Counted from the stretch's first letter, positions 25,915-34,639 are shown. The stretch: DNA of 54,833 nucleotides from Actinomadura sp. KC06 (GCF_004348735.1 NZ_SMKT01000046.1:1-54833), one strand, 5' to 3'. Made by a program: numbers and translations. Notes: a model not told the origin generated them from the sequence alone.

Positions 25915-27074
25915 TGGACTTCGCGATTCCCGGCCATCTCGTGGAATTCCGCGAGACGGTCCGCCGGTTCACCGAGACCGAGTTGATCCCGCACGAGGAT
26001 TACGTCGAGGAGCACGACGGCCTGCCCGAGGACGTCGAGCGGCGCATCCGCGAACGGGCCGTCGCCATCGGGCTGAATTCCATGGGCATGCCTGAAGAGT
26101 TCGGCGGCGGCGGAATGGACGTCCTCAGCCAGGTCCTCGTCACCGAGGTGCTGTTCCGCGCGGCCGGCGGCGTCGCCGAGACCGTGCCGACCACGCCGAG
26201 CGTCCTGCTGGCCTGCAACGACGAGCAGCGCGAGCGGTTCCTGATCCCGTGCGTCCGCGGCGACGTCCAATGGTGCTTCGCGCTGACCGAACCCGACACC
26301 GGATCGGACGCGGCAGGAATCCGAACCCGCGCCGAATGCCGCGACGGCTCCTGGGTCATCAACGGCCGCAAACGCTTCATCAGCCACGGCGATACGGCCG
26401 ACTTCGCGATCGTCTTCGCCCTCACCCATCCCGACCGCGACGAAGACCGCATCACCGCCTTCCTGGTCGAGAAGGGCACGCCCGGTTTCAGCGTCGGCCA
26501 ACTCCACAAAACAATGGGACATCGCGGCTACCGCCAAGCGGAGCTGGTGTTCGACGACTGCGCCGTCCCCGAGGCGAACGTGCTCGGCGAGCCCGGCCGC
26601 GGTTTCAGCCTCGGCCACGGCGCGCTCAGCGGCGGACGCATCATGACGGCCGCGCGCTGCCTCGGCCCCATGGCCCGGCTCCTCGACGACGGGATCGAGT
26701 GGGCGAAGCAGCGCGTGCAGTTCGGCCGCCCGATCGCCGACTACCAGGCCATCCAGTTCATGCTCGCCGACTGCGCCACCGACCTGCACGCGTCCCGCCT
26801 CATGACGTACGAGGCGGCGTGGTCGGCCGACCGCGGCGCGGCGCCCAAGATCGTCCACGCCAAGGCGGCCGCGGCGAAGCTGTTCGCCACCGAGGCCCTC
26901 GGCCGGGTCGCCGACCGCGTCCTGCAGATCTTCGGCGGCACCGGCTACATGAACGAGACGTACGTCGAACGCGCCTACCGCAACGCCCGCATCGAGCGGA
27001 TCTGGGAAGGCACGTCCGAGATCCAGCGCATCATCATCGCCCGCAACCTGCTCAAGCGAGGAATGTTCCGCTGA
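25914..27074 (+). CDS. Acyl-CoA dehydrogenase (386 aa)
   Basis: FAD-dependent acyl-CoA oxidation. The three-domain family is evident: FALTEPDTGSDAAG near 122, KRFISHGDTADF, a mid-domain beta region, then RVQFGRPIADYQAIQFMLAD and the C-terminal QIFGGTGYMNETYVER and RIWEGTSEIQRIIIARNLL. The length is normal. Translation starts at 25914 within TGATG, one base overlapping the synthetase stop, with AAAGGAG just upstream. Together with the synthetase, crotonase and SDR it gives a partial beta-oxidation set for an imported compound. Confidence 0.93.
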   Translation: MDFAIPGHLVEFRETVRRFTETELIPHEDYVEEHDGLPEDVERRIRERAVAIGLNSMGMPEEFGGGGMDVLSQVLVTEVLFRAAGGVAETVPTTPSVLLACNDEQRERFLIPCVRGDVQWCFALTEPDTGSDAAGIRTRAECRDGSWVINGRKRFISHGDTADFAIVFALTHPDRDEDRITAFLVEKGTPGFSVGQLHKTMGHRGYRQAELVFDDCAVPEANVLGEPGRGFSLGHGALSGGRIMTAARCLGPMARLLDDGIEWAKQRVQFGRPIADYQAIQFMLADCATDLHASRLMTYEAAWSADRGAAPKIVHAKAAAAKLFATEALGRVADRVLQIFGGTGYMNETYVERAYRNARIERIWEGTSEIQRIIIARNLLKRGMFR

Positions 27075-27124
27075 GATCACCGCCCTGATCCCCCGCCGCC
27101 CCACCCCGAAGAAGGACGATTCCC

Positions 27125-28225
27125 ATGAAGATCCCCGGAAGATCACAGAGTTCCCCGCTCGCGCGCCGCGACGTCCTGCGCGGCGGTGTCCTGCTGGCGG
27201 GCGGCATCGCCGCCGCACCGCTGCTCAGCGCCTGCGGCGGCTCCGGCGGGGGCGGCGATAGCAAAAAGGTCGTCGTCGCCGACTGGGGCGGCGCGCTCGT
27301 CGAGGCGGAGAAGAAGTACATCTTCGAGCCGTTCAGCAAGGAGACCGGGATCGAGGTCGTGGTGGCCGGCCCGCCGACCCCCGCCAAGATCAAGGCGATG
27401 GTCGAGACCGGCAACATCGAATGGGACCTGATCGCCGGCGGCCCCAGCACGGTCCTGCCGATCGGCCGCAAGTACTTCGAGCCGCTGCCGGACAAGCTGC
27501 TCAACATTCCCGGCATCGACCCGTCCTACGTCGACAAGAACTGGCTCACCTACTACCTGTTCTCGATCGTCATGGCCTGGAACACCTCGGTCGTCGGCGC
27601 CGGGAAGAAAATGGAGAGCTGGGCCGACTTCTGGGACACCGGCAAATTCCCCGGACGGCGCTCGCTCCGCGGCGCCGACAACGGCGTCCCGCCGGACATG
27701 GAGTTCGCGGTCCTCGGCGACGGCGTCGACATGAAATCGGTGTACCCGATCGACGTCGACCGCGCGTTCCGCAGCTTCGGCAAGCTCAAGCCGGACGTGC
27801 CGCAGTGGTGGACGTCCGGCGCCCAGCCGGGCCAGATGCTCGTCAGCAAGCAGGTCGGCGCGTCCAGCATCTTCTCCGGCCGGATCGGCGAGCTGAAGAA
27901 GAAGGGCGCGCCGCTCGACTTCACCTGGAACGGCGGCATGTTCCAGCTCGCCGCCTGGTCGGTCGTCAAGGACGCGCCGAACAAGGAGAACGCCTTCAAG
28001 CTGATGGAGTTCTCCGTCCGTCCCGACATCCAGGCGAGCGTCTGGAGCAAGTACCCGAACGGCCCGTCGAACTCCAAGGCGCTCGACCTCATGGACAAGG
28101 AGTTCGCGAAGACACTGCCGTCCCACCCCCAGAACGTGGAGGTGCAGTTCCTCCAGGACGCCGAATGGTGGGGGAAGAACCGCGACGCCGTCCTGAAGCG
28201 CTTCCAGGAGTTCGCGAAGTCCTGA
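27125..28225 (+). CDS. ABC transporter substrate-binding lipoprotein, PotD-type (366 aa)
   Basis: Extracytoplasmic receptor for the PotABC-like importer at 19986-22917. The N terminus has a twin-arginine-like RRDVLRGG and a lipobox LLSAC at 32-36 followed by a Gly/Ser linker, so it is probably exported by Tat and lipid-anchored. The mature protein has the family-type start VVVADWGGALVEAEKKYIFEPF and a two-lobed fold. It lies after the acyl-CoA dehydrogenase rather than beside the permeases, which ties the transporter to the acyl-CoA genes in one operon. No other binding protein for that importer is in the window. Confidence 0.92.
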   Translation: MKIPGRSQSSPLARRDVLRGGVLLAGGIAAAPLLSACGGSGGGGDSKKVVVADWGGALVEAEKKYIFEPFSKETGIEVVVAGPPTPAKIKAMVETGNIEWDLIAGGPSTVLPIGRKYFEPLPDKLLNIPGIDPSYVDKNWLTYYLFSIVMAWNTSVVGAGKKMESWADFWDTGKFPGRRSLRGADNGVPPDMEFAVLGDGVDMKSVYPIDVDRAFRSFGKLKPDVPQWWTSGAQPGQMLVSKQVGASSIFSGRIGELKKKGAPLDFTWNGGMFQLAAWSVVKDAPNKENAFKLMEFSVRPDIQASVWSKYPNGPSNSKALDLMDKEFAKTLPSHPQNVEVQFLQDAEWWGKNRDAVLKRFQEFAKS

Positions 28226-28252
28226 CCGCCTCGACGTCCTGACCGCCCCGAC
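28219..28252 (+). repeat. Two tandem 17-bp copies spanning a stop codon
   Basis: GTCCTGACCGCCTCGAC at 28219-28235 is followed directly by GTCCTGACCGCCCCGAC at 28236-28252, with one mismatch. The first copy contains the stop codon of the binding-protein gene. It probably arose by slippage duplication. Confidence 0.75.
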
Positions 28253-28268
28253 GCACCCGAGGAGAACA

Positions 28269-29096
28269 ATGGAATCACTGGCAGGCCGCGCCTACCTGGT
28301 CACCGGAGGCGGCACCGGCATAGGCGCGGCCACCGCCCTCCATCTCGCCGGCCAGGGTGCGTCGGTGACCGTGATCGGACGCCGCAAGGAACCCCTGGAG
28401 AAGGTCGTGGCCGAGGTGGAGCGCCAGGGCGTCGCCGCCCTGGCGCACCCCGCGGACGTCCGCGACCCGGACGCCGTCGACGCCGCCGTCGAGACGACCC
28501 TCGATCGCTTCGGCCGGATCGACGGCCTGGTCAACAACGCCGCGGGCAACTTCGTCACCCCGGCGGAGAAGCTGTCGCCGAACGGCTGGCGGGCGGTGGT
28601 CGACATCGTCCTCAACGGCACCTGGAACTGCACGTCCGCCGTGGCCCGCCACATGATCGGCGCGAACCGTCCCGGCTCGATCGTCAGCGTGATCGCCACC
28701 TACGCCTGGACGGGCCACCCCGGCACCGTCCACAGCGCCGCCGCCAAGGCCGGTGTCGTGGCCATGACCCGCACCCTGGCCGTCGAATGGGCCCGCTACG
28801 GCATCCGCCTGAACTGCATAGCCCCCGGCCCGACAGAAACCGAAGGCGCAGGCAACGCCCTCTGGGCCACGCCCGAAGACAGAGCCCGCGTCCTGTCGTC
28901 CGTCCCCCTGAACCGTTTCGCGACCGCCCCCGAGATAGGCGACCTGATCGCCCTCCTCCTGAGCGACCGCGCCACCTACATAACCGGCACGACCCTCACC
29001 GCGGACGGCGCCCAATCCCTAAGCCCCCAGATCTACGGCCCGCCCCTCGACACGGCGAACACGATCACGCCGTCCACGAGCCCGTCACGTGCTTGA
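28269..29096 (+). CDS. 2,4-dienoyl-CoA reductase-type SDR oxidoreductase (275 aa)
   Basis: Short-chain dehydrogenase with TGGGTGIG at 12-19 and NNAAG at 89-93. The normal Tyr-x3-Lys pair is absent: Ser156-x3-Lys160 (HSAAAK) takes its place. Tyr145 lies 11 residues before Ser156 and Asn116 is in place. This is the arrangement known from mitochondrial 2,4-dienoyl-CoA reductase (Tyr, Ser-x3-Lys, Asn), and the PGPTETEGAG block also fits that group. It would reduce a dienoyl-CoA with NADPH, in line with the acyl-CoA genes upstream. GAGGAG precedes the ATG at 28269. It ends 15 bases from the convergent ABC ATPase gene. Confidence 0.87.
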   Translation: MESLAGRAYLVTGGGTGIGAATALHLAGQGASVTVIGRRKEPLEKVVAEVERQGVAALAHPADVRDPDAVDAAVETTLDRFGRIDGLVNNAAGNFVTPAEKLSPNGWRAVVDIVLNGTWNCTSAVARHMIGANRPGSIVSVIATYAWTGHPGTVHSAAAKAGVVAMTRTLAVEWARYGIRLNCIAPGPTETEGAGNALWATPEDRARVLSSVPLNRFATAPEIGDLIALLLSDRATYITGTTLTADGAQSLSPQIYGPPLDTANTITPSTSPSRA

Positions 29097-29111
29097 CCCG
29101 GGTGCCGGTGA

Positions 29112-30896
29112 TCAGCCGGGGAGGTCGCTCGTTTCGGGGTCGGTCCGGTCCACCTCCAGCGTGTCGGCGAGGAGGGCGCGGGTGTAGGGGTGCTGGGGTT
29201 CGGTGAGCACCGACTCGACCGCGCCCGACTCCACGACGTGGCCCTGGCTCAGGACGACGACGCGGTCGCCGATGCTGCGGACGACGGCGAGGTTGTGCGT
29301 AATGAAGATCATGCTCAGCCCGTCGTCCTGCAGCGTGCGGAGCAGTTCCACGACGGACGCCTGGACGGAGACGTCGAGGCCCGAGGTGACCTCGTCGCAG
29401 ATCAGCAGCGTGGGGTCGCAGGCGAGGGCGCGGGCGATGGCCACCCGCTGGCGTTGGCCGCCCGACAGCTCGGCGGGGTAGCGGTCCGCGAGCCGCCACG
29501 GGATCTCGACGCGCTCCAGGGCCTCCCTGGCCTTGGCGCGGGCGGCCTTGCCCCGGACTCCGTAGAAGTGCTTGAGCGGCACCATCACCGCCGTCGCGAC
29601 GGTCTCGCGGGGGTTCAGCGAACCGTAGGGGTTCTGGAAGACGTACTGCATCTGCTGCTTGACGGCCTTCGTCCGGTCCCGCAACAGGGGCGGGAGCGGC
29701 TTCCCGTCCATCTCGAAGGTGCCGGACTGGTCCTCGTGAAGCCCGATCAGGCAGCGGGACATGGTCGTCTTGCCGCTGCCCGATTCGCCCACGACCGCCA
29801 GGCATTCGCCCGGAGCGACGTCGAAGGACATGCCGAACAGGACCTGGGTCCGGCCATAGGAGGCGTTCAGGTCCCGGACGCTGAGGACGGACGCGTCCCC
29901 CTGTGCGCCCTCGACGCGCCGCAAGGGCTCCTTGACCAGGACCGTCTGGTTCTGCCGGACGTGTTCGACGCGGACGCAGCGCGCCGCACCGCCCGAGGGC
30001 GTGGCGACCAGCGGCGGCGCGGAGTCGCGGCAGCGGTCCTCGGCGAACGCGCAGCGGTCCGCGAACACGCAGCCGTCGAACTCGGCTCCCGGCGCCGGCG
30101 CCCGGCCGGGGATGGAGACGAGCGGCAGCCGCTGGCGCGTCGACGGGACCGACTCCAGCAGCGCGATGGAGTAGGGGTGCGCGGCGGAGAGCAGGACCTC
30201 CTCGCGCGATCCCGTCTCCAGGACCTGCCCGGCGTACATCACGGTCACCAGGTCGCCGACGGCGCCGACGACCGCGAGGTCGTGCGAGACGAAGACGGCG
30301 GCCATGCCGCGGTCCGCGCAGAGGCGGGCGACCATCTCCAAAACCCTCGCCTGGGTGGAGACGTCCAGGCCGGTCGTGGGCTCGTCGAAGACGATCAGCT
30401 CCGGGCCCTTCGCCACGGCCATCGCGATCGCCACCCGCTGCTGCTGGCCGCCCGAGAGCTCCTGGGGGTGACGGCGCAGGAAGGCGTCGTCCGAGGGCAG
30501 GCCGACCGTTTCGAGAACCTGGCGGATCCTCGGCAGGTTCTCCTTCGTGGCGCCGACCATTCCCTCGGTCAGCTGGGTGCCGATCCGCATCGCCGGGTTG
30601 AGCGCCGTCGCGGGGTCCTGCGGCACGAAGCCGATGAGCTTCTTGCGCGCCTCGCGCAGGTCGTTCGGTGCGAGCGCGAGCAGGTCGACGCCGCCCACCA
30701 CGACCTTGCCGCCGGTGATGTTCGCGCCCTTCTTGGCGAAGCCGAGCAGCGCGAGCGCGACCGTGCTCTTCCCCGAGCCCGACTCGCCGACGAGCCCCAT
30801 CACCTGGCCGCTCTCCAGGCCGAACGACACGTCGTCGGCGATCACGCTGCCGTCGTCGAGCGCGACGGTGAGCCCGGTGACCTCGACCGCCTTCAT
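29112..30896 (-). CDS. Fused double ATP-binding subunit of Dpp/Opp-type ABC importer (594 aa)
   Basis: Two complete ATPase domains in one chain, equal to DppD plus DppF. The first has Walker A GESGSGKST, signature LSGGQQQR and Walker B LIVFDEPTTGLD in the first 190 residues. An oligopeptide-type C-terminal Cys cluster follows (GCVFADRCAFAEDRC, near 280). The second has GESGSGKTT, LSGGQRQR and LLICDEVTSGLD. The start at 30896 overlaps the permease stop by ATGA, so the long open frame continuing upstream is not used. It is the last gene of the four-gene importer 34392-29112. Confidence 0.93.
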   Translation of the reverse strand: MKAVEVTGLTVALDDGSVIADDVSFGLESGQVMGLVGESGSGKSTVALALLGFAKKGANITGGKVVVGGVDLLALAPNDLREARKKLIGFVPQDPATALNPAMRIGTQLTEGMVGATKENLPRIRQVLETVGLPSDDAFLRRHPQELSGGQQQRVAIAMAVAKGPELIVFDEPTTGLDVSTQARVLEMVARLCADRGMAAVFVSHDLAVVGAVGDLVTVMYAGQVLETGSREEVLLSAAHPYSIALLESVPSTRQRLPLVSIPGRAPAPGAEFDGCVFADRCAFAEDRCRDSAPPLVATPSGGAARCVRVEHVRQNQTVLVKEPLRRVEGAQGDASVLSVRDLNASYGRTQVLFGMSFDVAPGECLAVVGESGSGKTTMSRCLIGLHEDQSGTFEMDGKPLPPLLRDRTKAVKQQMQYVFQNPYGSLNPRETVATAVMVPLKHFYGVRGKAARAKAREALERVEIPWRLADRYPAELSGGQRQRVAIARALACDPTLLICDEVTSGLDVSVQASVVELLRTLQDDGLSMIFITHNLAVVRSIGDRVVVLSQGHVVESGAVESVLTEPQHPYTRALLADTLEVDRTDPETSDLPG

Positions 30897-31768
30897 GAAC
30901 GAGCTCCCTCGGTGCGGCCGATCACGCGCGCGGCGCCTTCGGCGAAGAGATTGCCCCCGATGGTGAAGAGGGCGACGCAGGCGGCGGGGATGATGACGGC
31001 GAGCGGCTGGATGGCGAGGCCGTCCTTGTTCTCGCTGACCATGAGCCCCCAGTCGGACGCGGGCGGCTGGACGCCGAAGCCGAGGAAGCTCAGCGAGGCG
31101 AGCCCGACGACCGACCACATGAGCCGGAGCCCGATCTCCACCATCAGCGGGGACGTCACGCTCGGCAGCACCTCCCGCATGAGGATGTGGCGGGACGAGA
31201 GCCCGACCGTCCGCGCCCACATGACGTGCTCGCGCCTCATCACCGGACGCGCCGCGCCGCGCATCACCCGCGCCATCCCGGGCGTGAGCCCGATCGCGAC
31301 CAGGACCACCAGGATCACCCGGTTCGGCCCGAGCATCGAGATGAACAGGATCGCCATGATGATCGTCGGGAACGTCAGCAGCACGTCGACGAGCCGCATG
31401 AGGATCGTGTCGACGACCCCGCCCGCGAAGGCCGCGACCAACCCGATGGCGGTGCCGAGGATCACGCCGCCGGACGTGGCGACGACGGCCATCCAGGTCA
31501 GGTTGGCTCCCCCGCTGAGGATGCGCGAGACGATGTCCCGGCCCAGCGAGTCGGCGCCGAGCAGCAGGCCGTCGCCGGGCGGCGCGTACGGCTTGGCGAG
31601 GACCGCGGTCGGCGAGTGCGGCGCGAGGAACGGGCCGACGACCGCGAAGGCGATCATGGTCAGCAGCATGATCAGGCCGAGCCGGGTCTGCCGGGAGGTC
31701 AGGACGCGGCGGGTGAGGTTCGCGGGCGGAGCCTGGACCCCTGGCTCCCTGGGTCGCGTTCGGATCAT
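30893..31768 (-). CDS. Dpp/Opp-type ABC transporter permease, DppC-like (291 aa)
   Basis: Inner-membrane subunit. A hydrophobic segment near 32-55 is followed by LLLGADSLGRDIVSRIL, the family block before the permease domain. About five more segments follow, with an EAA-type loop (MREVLPSVTSPLMVEIGLRL) and SFLGFGVQPPASDWGLM, the typical DppC motif. The start is ATG 31768 with GGAG nine bases upstream. The 51-base gap to the preceding permease contains a triplicated 13-bp repeat. Confidence 0.92.
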   Translation of the reverse strand: MIRTRPREPGVQAPPANLTRRVLTSRQTRLGLIMLLTMIAFAVVGPFLAPHSPTAVLAKPYAPPGDGLLLGADSLGRDIVSRILSGGANLTWMAVVATSGGVILGTAIGLVAAFAGGVVDTILMRLVDVLLTFPTIIMAILFISMLGPNRVILVVLVAIGLTPGMARVMRGAARPVMRREHVMWARTVGLSSRHILMREVLPSVTSPLMVEIGLRLMWSVVGLASLSFLGFGVQPPASDWGLMVSENKDGLAIQPLAVIIPAACVALFTIGGNLFAEGAARVIGRTEGARS

Positions 31769-31783
31769 GGCCGGACGCTCCTT

Positions 31784-31826
31784 CGTCTGTCAGCGGTCGT
31801 CTGTCAGCGGATTCGTCCGTCAGCGG
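31784..31826. repeat. Three copies of CGTCYGTCAGCGG
   Basis: Copies at 31784-31796, 31798-31810 and 31814-31826. The last covers the stop codon of the DppB-like gene, and each copy repeats the in-strand TGA. It looks like a slippage expansion of the gene end between two permease genes. Confidence 0.75.
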
Positions 31827-32830
31827 GACTTGTTCAGGGTGCCGAGCACGTCGGCGAGCTGGTTGAAGCAGAAGAACGCGACCGCCATCAGCATGATGAT
31901 GGCCTGGATCATCGGCAGGTCGTGGCCGGCGACGGCGTCCACGAGCGCCGAGCCGATGCCCGGATACGCGAACAGGTACTCGATCACGACCGAGCCGGCG
32001 ATGGTGTAGGCGGCCATGATGCTCGCCGCCGGGATGCTGGGCGCGAGGGCGTTCGGCAGCGCGTGCCGGAACAGGATCCGCCGCATCGACAGGCCCTTGA
32101 TGATCGCGAGCTGCACGTACTCGCTCTCCAGCACGTCGATGAAGGACACGCGCACGAGCCGCGACAGGTAGGTGACCCCGACGAGCACCATGACGGCGAG
32201 CGGCATGATGAGCTGCCGCGGGTGCTCCCAGGGCGCGTCCCCCGGAGGGATCAGCGAGACCGGGGGAAGGACCTTGAAGACGACGGTGCCGAACAGGGCG
32301 ATCACGAGGCTGCCGATGACGAAGTCGGGCGTCGCCGTCACGATGAGCGAGGTGCCCAGGTAGGACCTGTCCAGCAGCTTGTCGCGGAAGACGGCCGCGA
32401 GCAGGCCGACCAGCAGGGACAGCGGCAGGATCAGCACCATCGCGATCACGGTCAGCGTCGCGGAGTTGAAGACCCGCTCGGCGAGCAGCTCGGACACGGG
32501 CTGGCCGCTGACCAGCGAGTTCCCCATGTCGCCGGTGAGGACGTTGCTCAGCCAGTCCCAGTACTGGCTGAGCAACGGCTGGTCGAGGCCCAGGTTCTGG
32601 TTCAGCTGGGCCACCTGCTCGGCGGACGCCCCGGGCCCGAGGATGATGTGCGCGACGTCGCCGGGCATCGCCTGCGTCGCCACGAAGACGATGACGGAGA
32701 TGCACCACAAGGTCACCAGGCCCGTCAGCGCACGCCGCCCGATCTGCCACGCGAGGGCGGACCGCCGGGAACGGCTCGGGGCCGGGGCGTCCTTGACCGT
32801 GTTGTCGGTCGTCGTCTCAATAACCGTCAC
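31820..32830 (-). CDS. Dpp/Opp-type ABC transporter permease, DppB-like (336 aa)
   Basis: First membrane subunit of the importer. After a charged N terminus comes the family start GRRALTGLVTLWCISVIVFVATQAMPGD, then GDMGNSLVSGQPV, about five more membrane segments, and the loop RILFRHALPNALAPSIPA. EYLFAYPGIGSALVDAV is typical of DppB. The start is a GTG at 32830, 20 bases after the binding-protein gene. Confidence 0.92.
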   Translation of the reverse strand: MTVIETTTDNTVKDAPAPSRSRRSALAWQIGRRALTGLVTLWCISVIVFVATQAMPGDVAHIILGPGASAEQVAQLNQNLGLDQPLLSQYWDWLSNVLTGDMGNSLVSGQPVSELLAERVFNSATLTVIAMVLILPLSLLVGLLAAVFRDKLLDRSYLGTSLIVTATPDFVIGSLVIALFGTVVFKVLPPVSLIPPGDAPWEHPRQLIMPLAVMVLVGVTYLSRLVRVSFIDVLESEYVQLAIIKGLSMRRILFRHALPNALAPSIPAASIMAAYTIAGSVVIEYLFAYPGIGSALVDAVAGHDLPMIQAIIMLMAVAFFCFNQLADVLGTLNKSR

Positions 32831-32850
32831 CGCGACACCGCCCTACCTGC

Positions 32851-34392
32851 TCATTGGTCGAGGCCGACCTTGGTGAAGTCGTACAGGTTGCCCGAGGGGA
32901 ATTCCGGGACGAGGCCGCTCACCTTCGAGGAGTACACGCTCACCGTGGGGTTGGTCGCGGTGAGGATGCTCGCGCCGCGCTCGTACTCGATCTTCTTCAT
33001 CTGCTTCTGGATCTCGCACTGCTCCTGCACGTCGGCGGTGGCGTAGAGCTTCTTGGCCAGCGACTTGAACTCCGAGTCGTCCCAGTGGTTGTGGTTGAGC
33101 ACCGCGTCGCCGCTGATCATCTCGGGCACGCCCTCAAGGTAGGGACGCGTGTCGTAGCCGGTGTAGAACGTCCACTCGCCCCACTTCTCCAGGTAGGCGC
33201 CCAGCTCCATCTTCTGAACCTTGATGGTCACGCCGATCTTCTTGGCGTCCTCGGCCAGGATCTGGACGAGCTGGAGCATGCCGGGCTTGTTCGCGGCGGT
33301 TCGCAGGTCGATGGTGAGGTTCGACTTGCCCGCGTCCGCCAGCAGCTTCTTGGCCTGGTCGAGGTTCTGCTCCCGCTGGGGGACGGCCGGCACGCACTTG
33401 TCGAAGCCCGAGTGGTCGTTGGCGACCTCGCCGAGCCCGTCGAAGGCGTTGGTGAGCGCGAGCTTGCGGTTGACGATCAGCCGCATCGCCTGCCGGACGC
33501 GCACGTCGTTGAACGGCGGGGTGTCGGCGCGCATGCCGATGGAGACCTTCAGGTTCACATCGCTCTTCATGACCTTCAGGCCCGGCGTCTTCTCGATCGT
33601 CGGCAGCGAGGTCTGGAGGATGTTGGAGCTCGCGTCGATCTGCCGGCCGATCAGCGCGTTGGTCGAGGCCTCCGCGGTCTTGAAGCTGATGATCTTGACC
33701 TGGTCGAGCTTGGGCTTCGCGCCCCAGTAGCCGTCGAACCTCTTGACGAGCGTCTCCCGCCCGGGGGTGAACGAGACGAGCCTGAACGGGCCCGTCCCCA
33801 TCGCCTGCTCGGGCTTGGACCCCTTCTTGTAGAAGATGATGTTGCTGTTGGTGACGGCGAACTCGAACGGCCCGTACGGCTTGGGCAGCTTGAACTTCAC
33901 CGTCAGGTCGTCGACCTTCTCGATGCCCTTCGGGTCGATGAAGTCGATGTAGTTGCGCTCGATGAGCGCGTTCTTCTTGTCGAGGACCCGCTGGAAGACG
34001 GCGATGACGTCGTCCGCGCTGAACGCGCTCCCGTCATGGAACTTCACGTTCGGACGGAGCTTGACCGTCCACTCGGTGTTGTCCTTGTTGTGCGTGATGC
34101 CGGTGGCGAGCGCCCACTGGTAGCCGCCGTCCTTCGTGCGGTGGGCGAGCGGCTCGAACATCGTGGCGTTGCGGACGTAGAAGTCCTGCGACCTCAGGTT
34201 GGAGTAGGCGTCCAGGGTGGAGATGGTGCTGGCGACCACGCCGACACGGAGCATGCCCCCGGACGCACCCTGCCCCTCCGACGAGCCCGTGGAGCATGCG
34301 GCCGCGAGGCTGACGACCATCGCGGAGGCCACCACGGGCGCGAGTATCGGGGGACGTCTCCTGTGCCCCTTGCCGACCAATCGACTCAACAT
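32851..34392 (-). CDS. ABC transporter substrate-binding lipoprotein, family 5 (513 aa)
   Basis: Receptor of the Dpp/Opp-type importer. The signal peptide is basic (KGHRRRPP), followed by a hydrophobic stretch and the lipobox LAAAC at about 30-34. SBP_bac_5 features follow: MFEPLAHRTKDGGYQWALATG, WTVKLRPNVKFHDGSAFSADDV and GTGPFRLVSFTPG. A very strong ribosome site (TTAAGGAGG) lies before the ATG at 34392. It is divergent from the GntR gene, with an operator-like element at 34445-34457 before it. Family 5 receptors bind peptides, nickel, opines or sugars; the ligand here is probably what the flanking catabolic genes degrade. Confidence 0.92.
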   Translation of the reverse strand: MLSRLVGKGHRRRPPILAPVVASAMVVSLAAACSTGSSEGQGASGGMLRVGVVASTISTLDAYSNLRSQDFYVRNATMFEPLAHRTKDGGYQWALATGITHNKDNTEWTVKLRPNVKFHDGSAFSADDVIAVFQRVLDKKNALIERNYIDFIDPKGIEKVDDLTVKFKLPKPYGPFEFAVTNSNIIFYKKGSKPEQAMGTGPFRLVSFTPGRETLVKRFDGYWGAKPKLDQVKIISFKTAEASTNALIGRQIDASSNILQTSLPTIEKTPGLKVMKSDVNLKVSIGMRADTPPFNDVRVRQAMRLIVNRKLALTNAFDGLGEVANDHSGFDKCVPAVPQREQNLDQAKKLLADAGKSNLTIDLRTAANKPGMLQLVQILAEDAKKIGVTIKVQKMELGAYLEKWGEWTFYTGYDTRPYLEGVPEMISGDAVLNHNHWDDSEFKSLAKKLYATADVQEQCEIQKQMKKIEYERGASILTATNPTVSVYSSKVSGLVPEFPSGNLYDFTKVGLDQ

Positions 34393-34444
34393 CCTTCCTC
34401 CTTAAGGGAAGACGCTGGTGCGGGTGCGTTGGGAGCGCTTGTAG

Positions 34445-34457
34445 TTTGTATGACGTA
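34445..34457. promoter_or_regulatory. Operator-like element TTTGTATGACGTA (importer side)
   Basis: The 13-base element lies about 53 bases upstream of the binding-protein start. An identical copy in reverse orientation is at 34612-34624, before the GntR gene. Its inner GTnnnAC pattern suits a GntR/FadR-type regulator. It is probably a site for the neighbouring GntR protein. Confidence 0.6.
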
Positions 34458-34599
34458 CGAAAGCAGACGTACTACGCCGCGTCAATAACGAAGGCGGACC
34501 TGGTCTGCGAAAAAGGGGAACGCTCCTGCGGCTGGCCAGCGATTAGGGCGCACAGCGACGGTGCGGCTACAGTCCGTGGAGGTTGACCGGGCCTCGGAC

Positions 34600-34626
34600 G
34601 TATGACTATCTTACGTCATACAAAAA
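34600..34626. promoter_or_regulatory. Palindromic operator GTATGAC-N8-GTCATAC before gntR
   Basis: GTATGAC (34600-34606) and GTCATAC (34615-34621) form a perfect inverted repeat with an 8-base spacer. The right half is part of a reverse copy of TTTGTATGACGTA. It ends 14-19 bases before the GntR start, so binding would block its transcription or translation start (autoregulation, inference). Confidence 0.65.
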
Positions 34627-34639
34627 TCGAGGAGAGGGC

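Noticed and set aside
19986..28225. Naming the importer a dedicated spermidine/putrescine system (potABCD)
   Set aside because: The family is broad, and the genes between the ATPase and the binding protein are acyl-CoA enzymes. The substrate is better left open.
29112..32750. A single 1212-residue protein containing the fused ATPase
   Set aside because: Everything upstream of 30896 is low-complexity out-of-frame sequence overlapping both permeases. The ATG at 30896 overlaps the permease stop in the usual ATGA manner.
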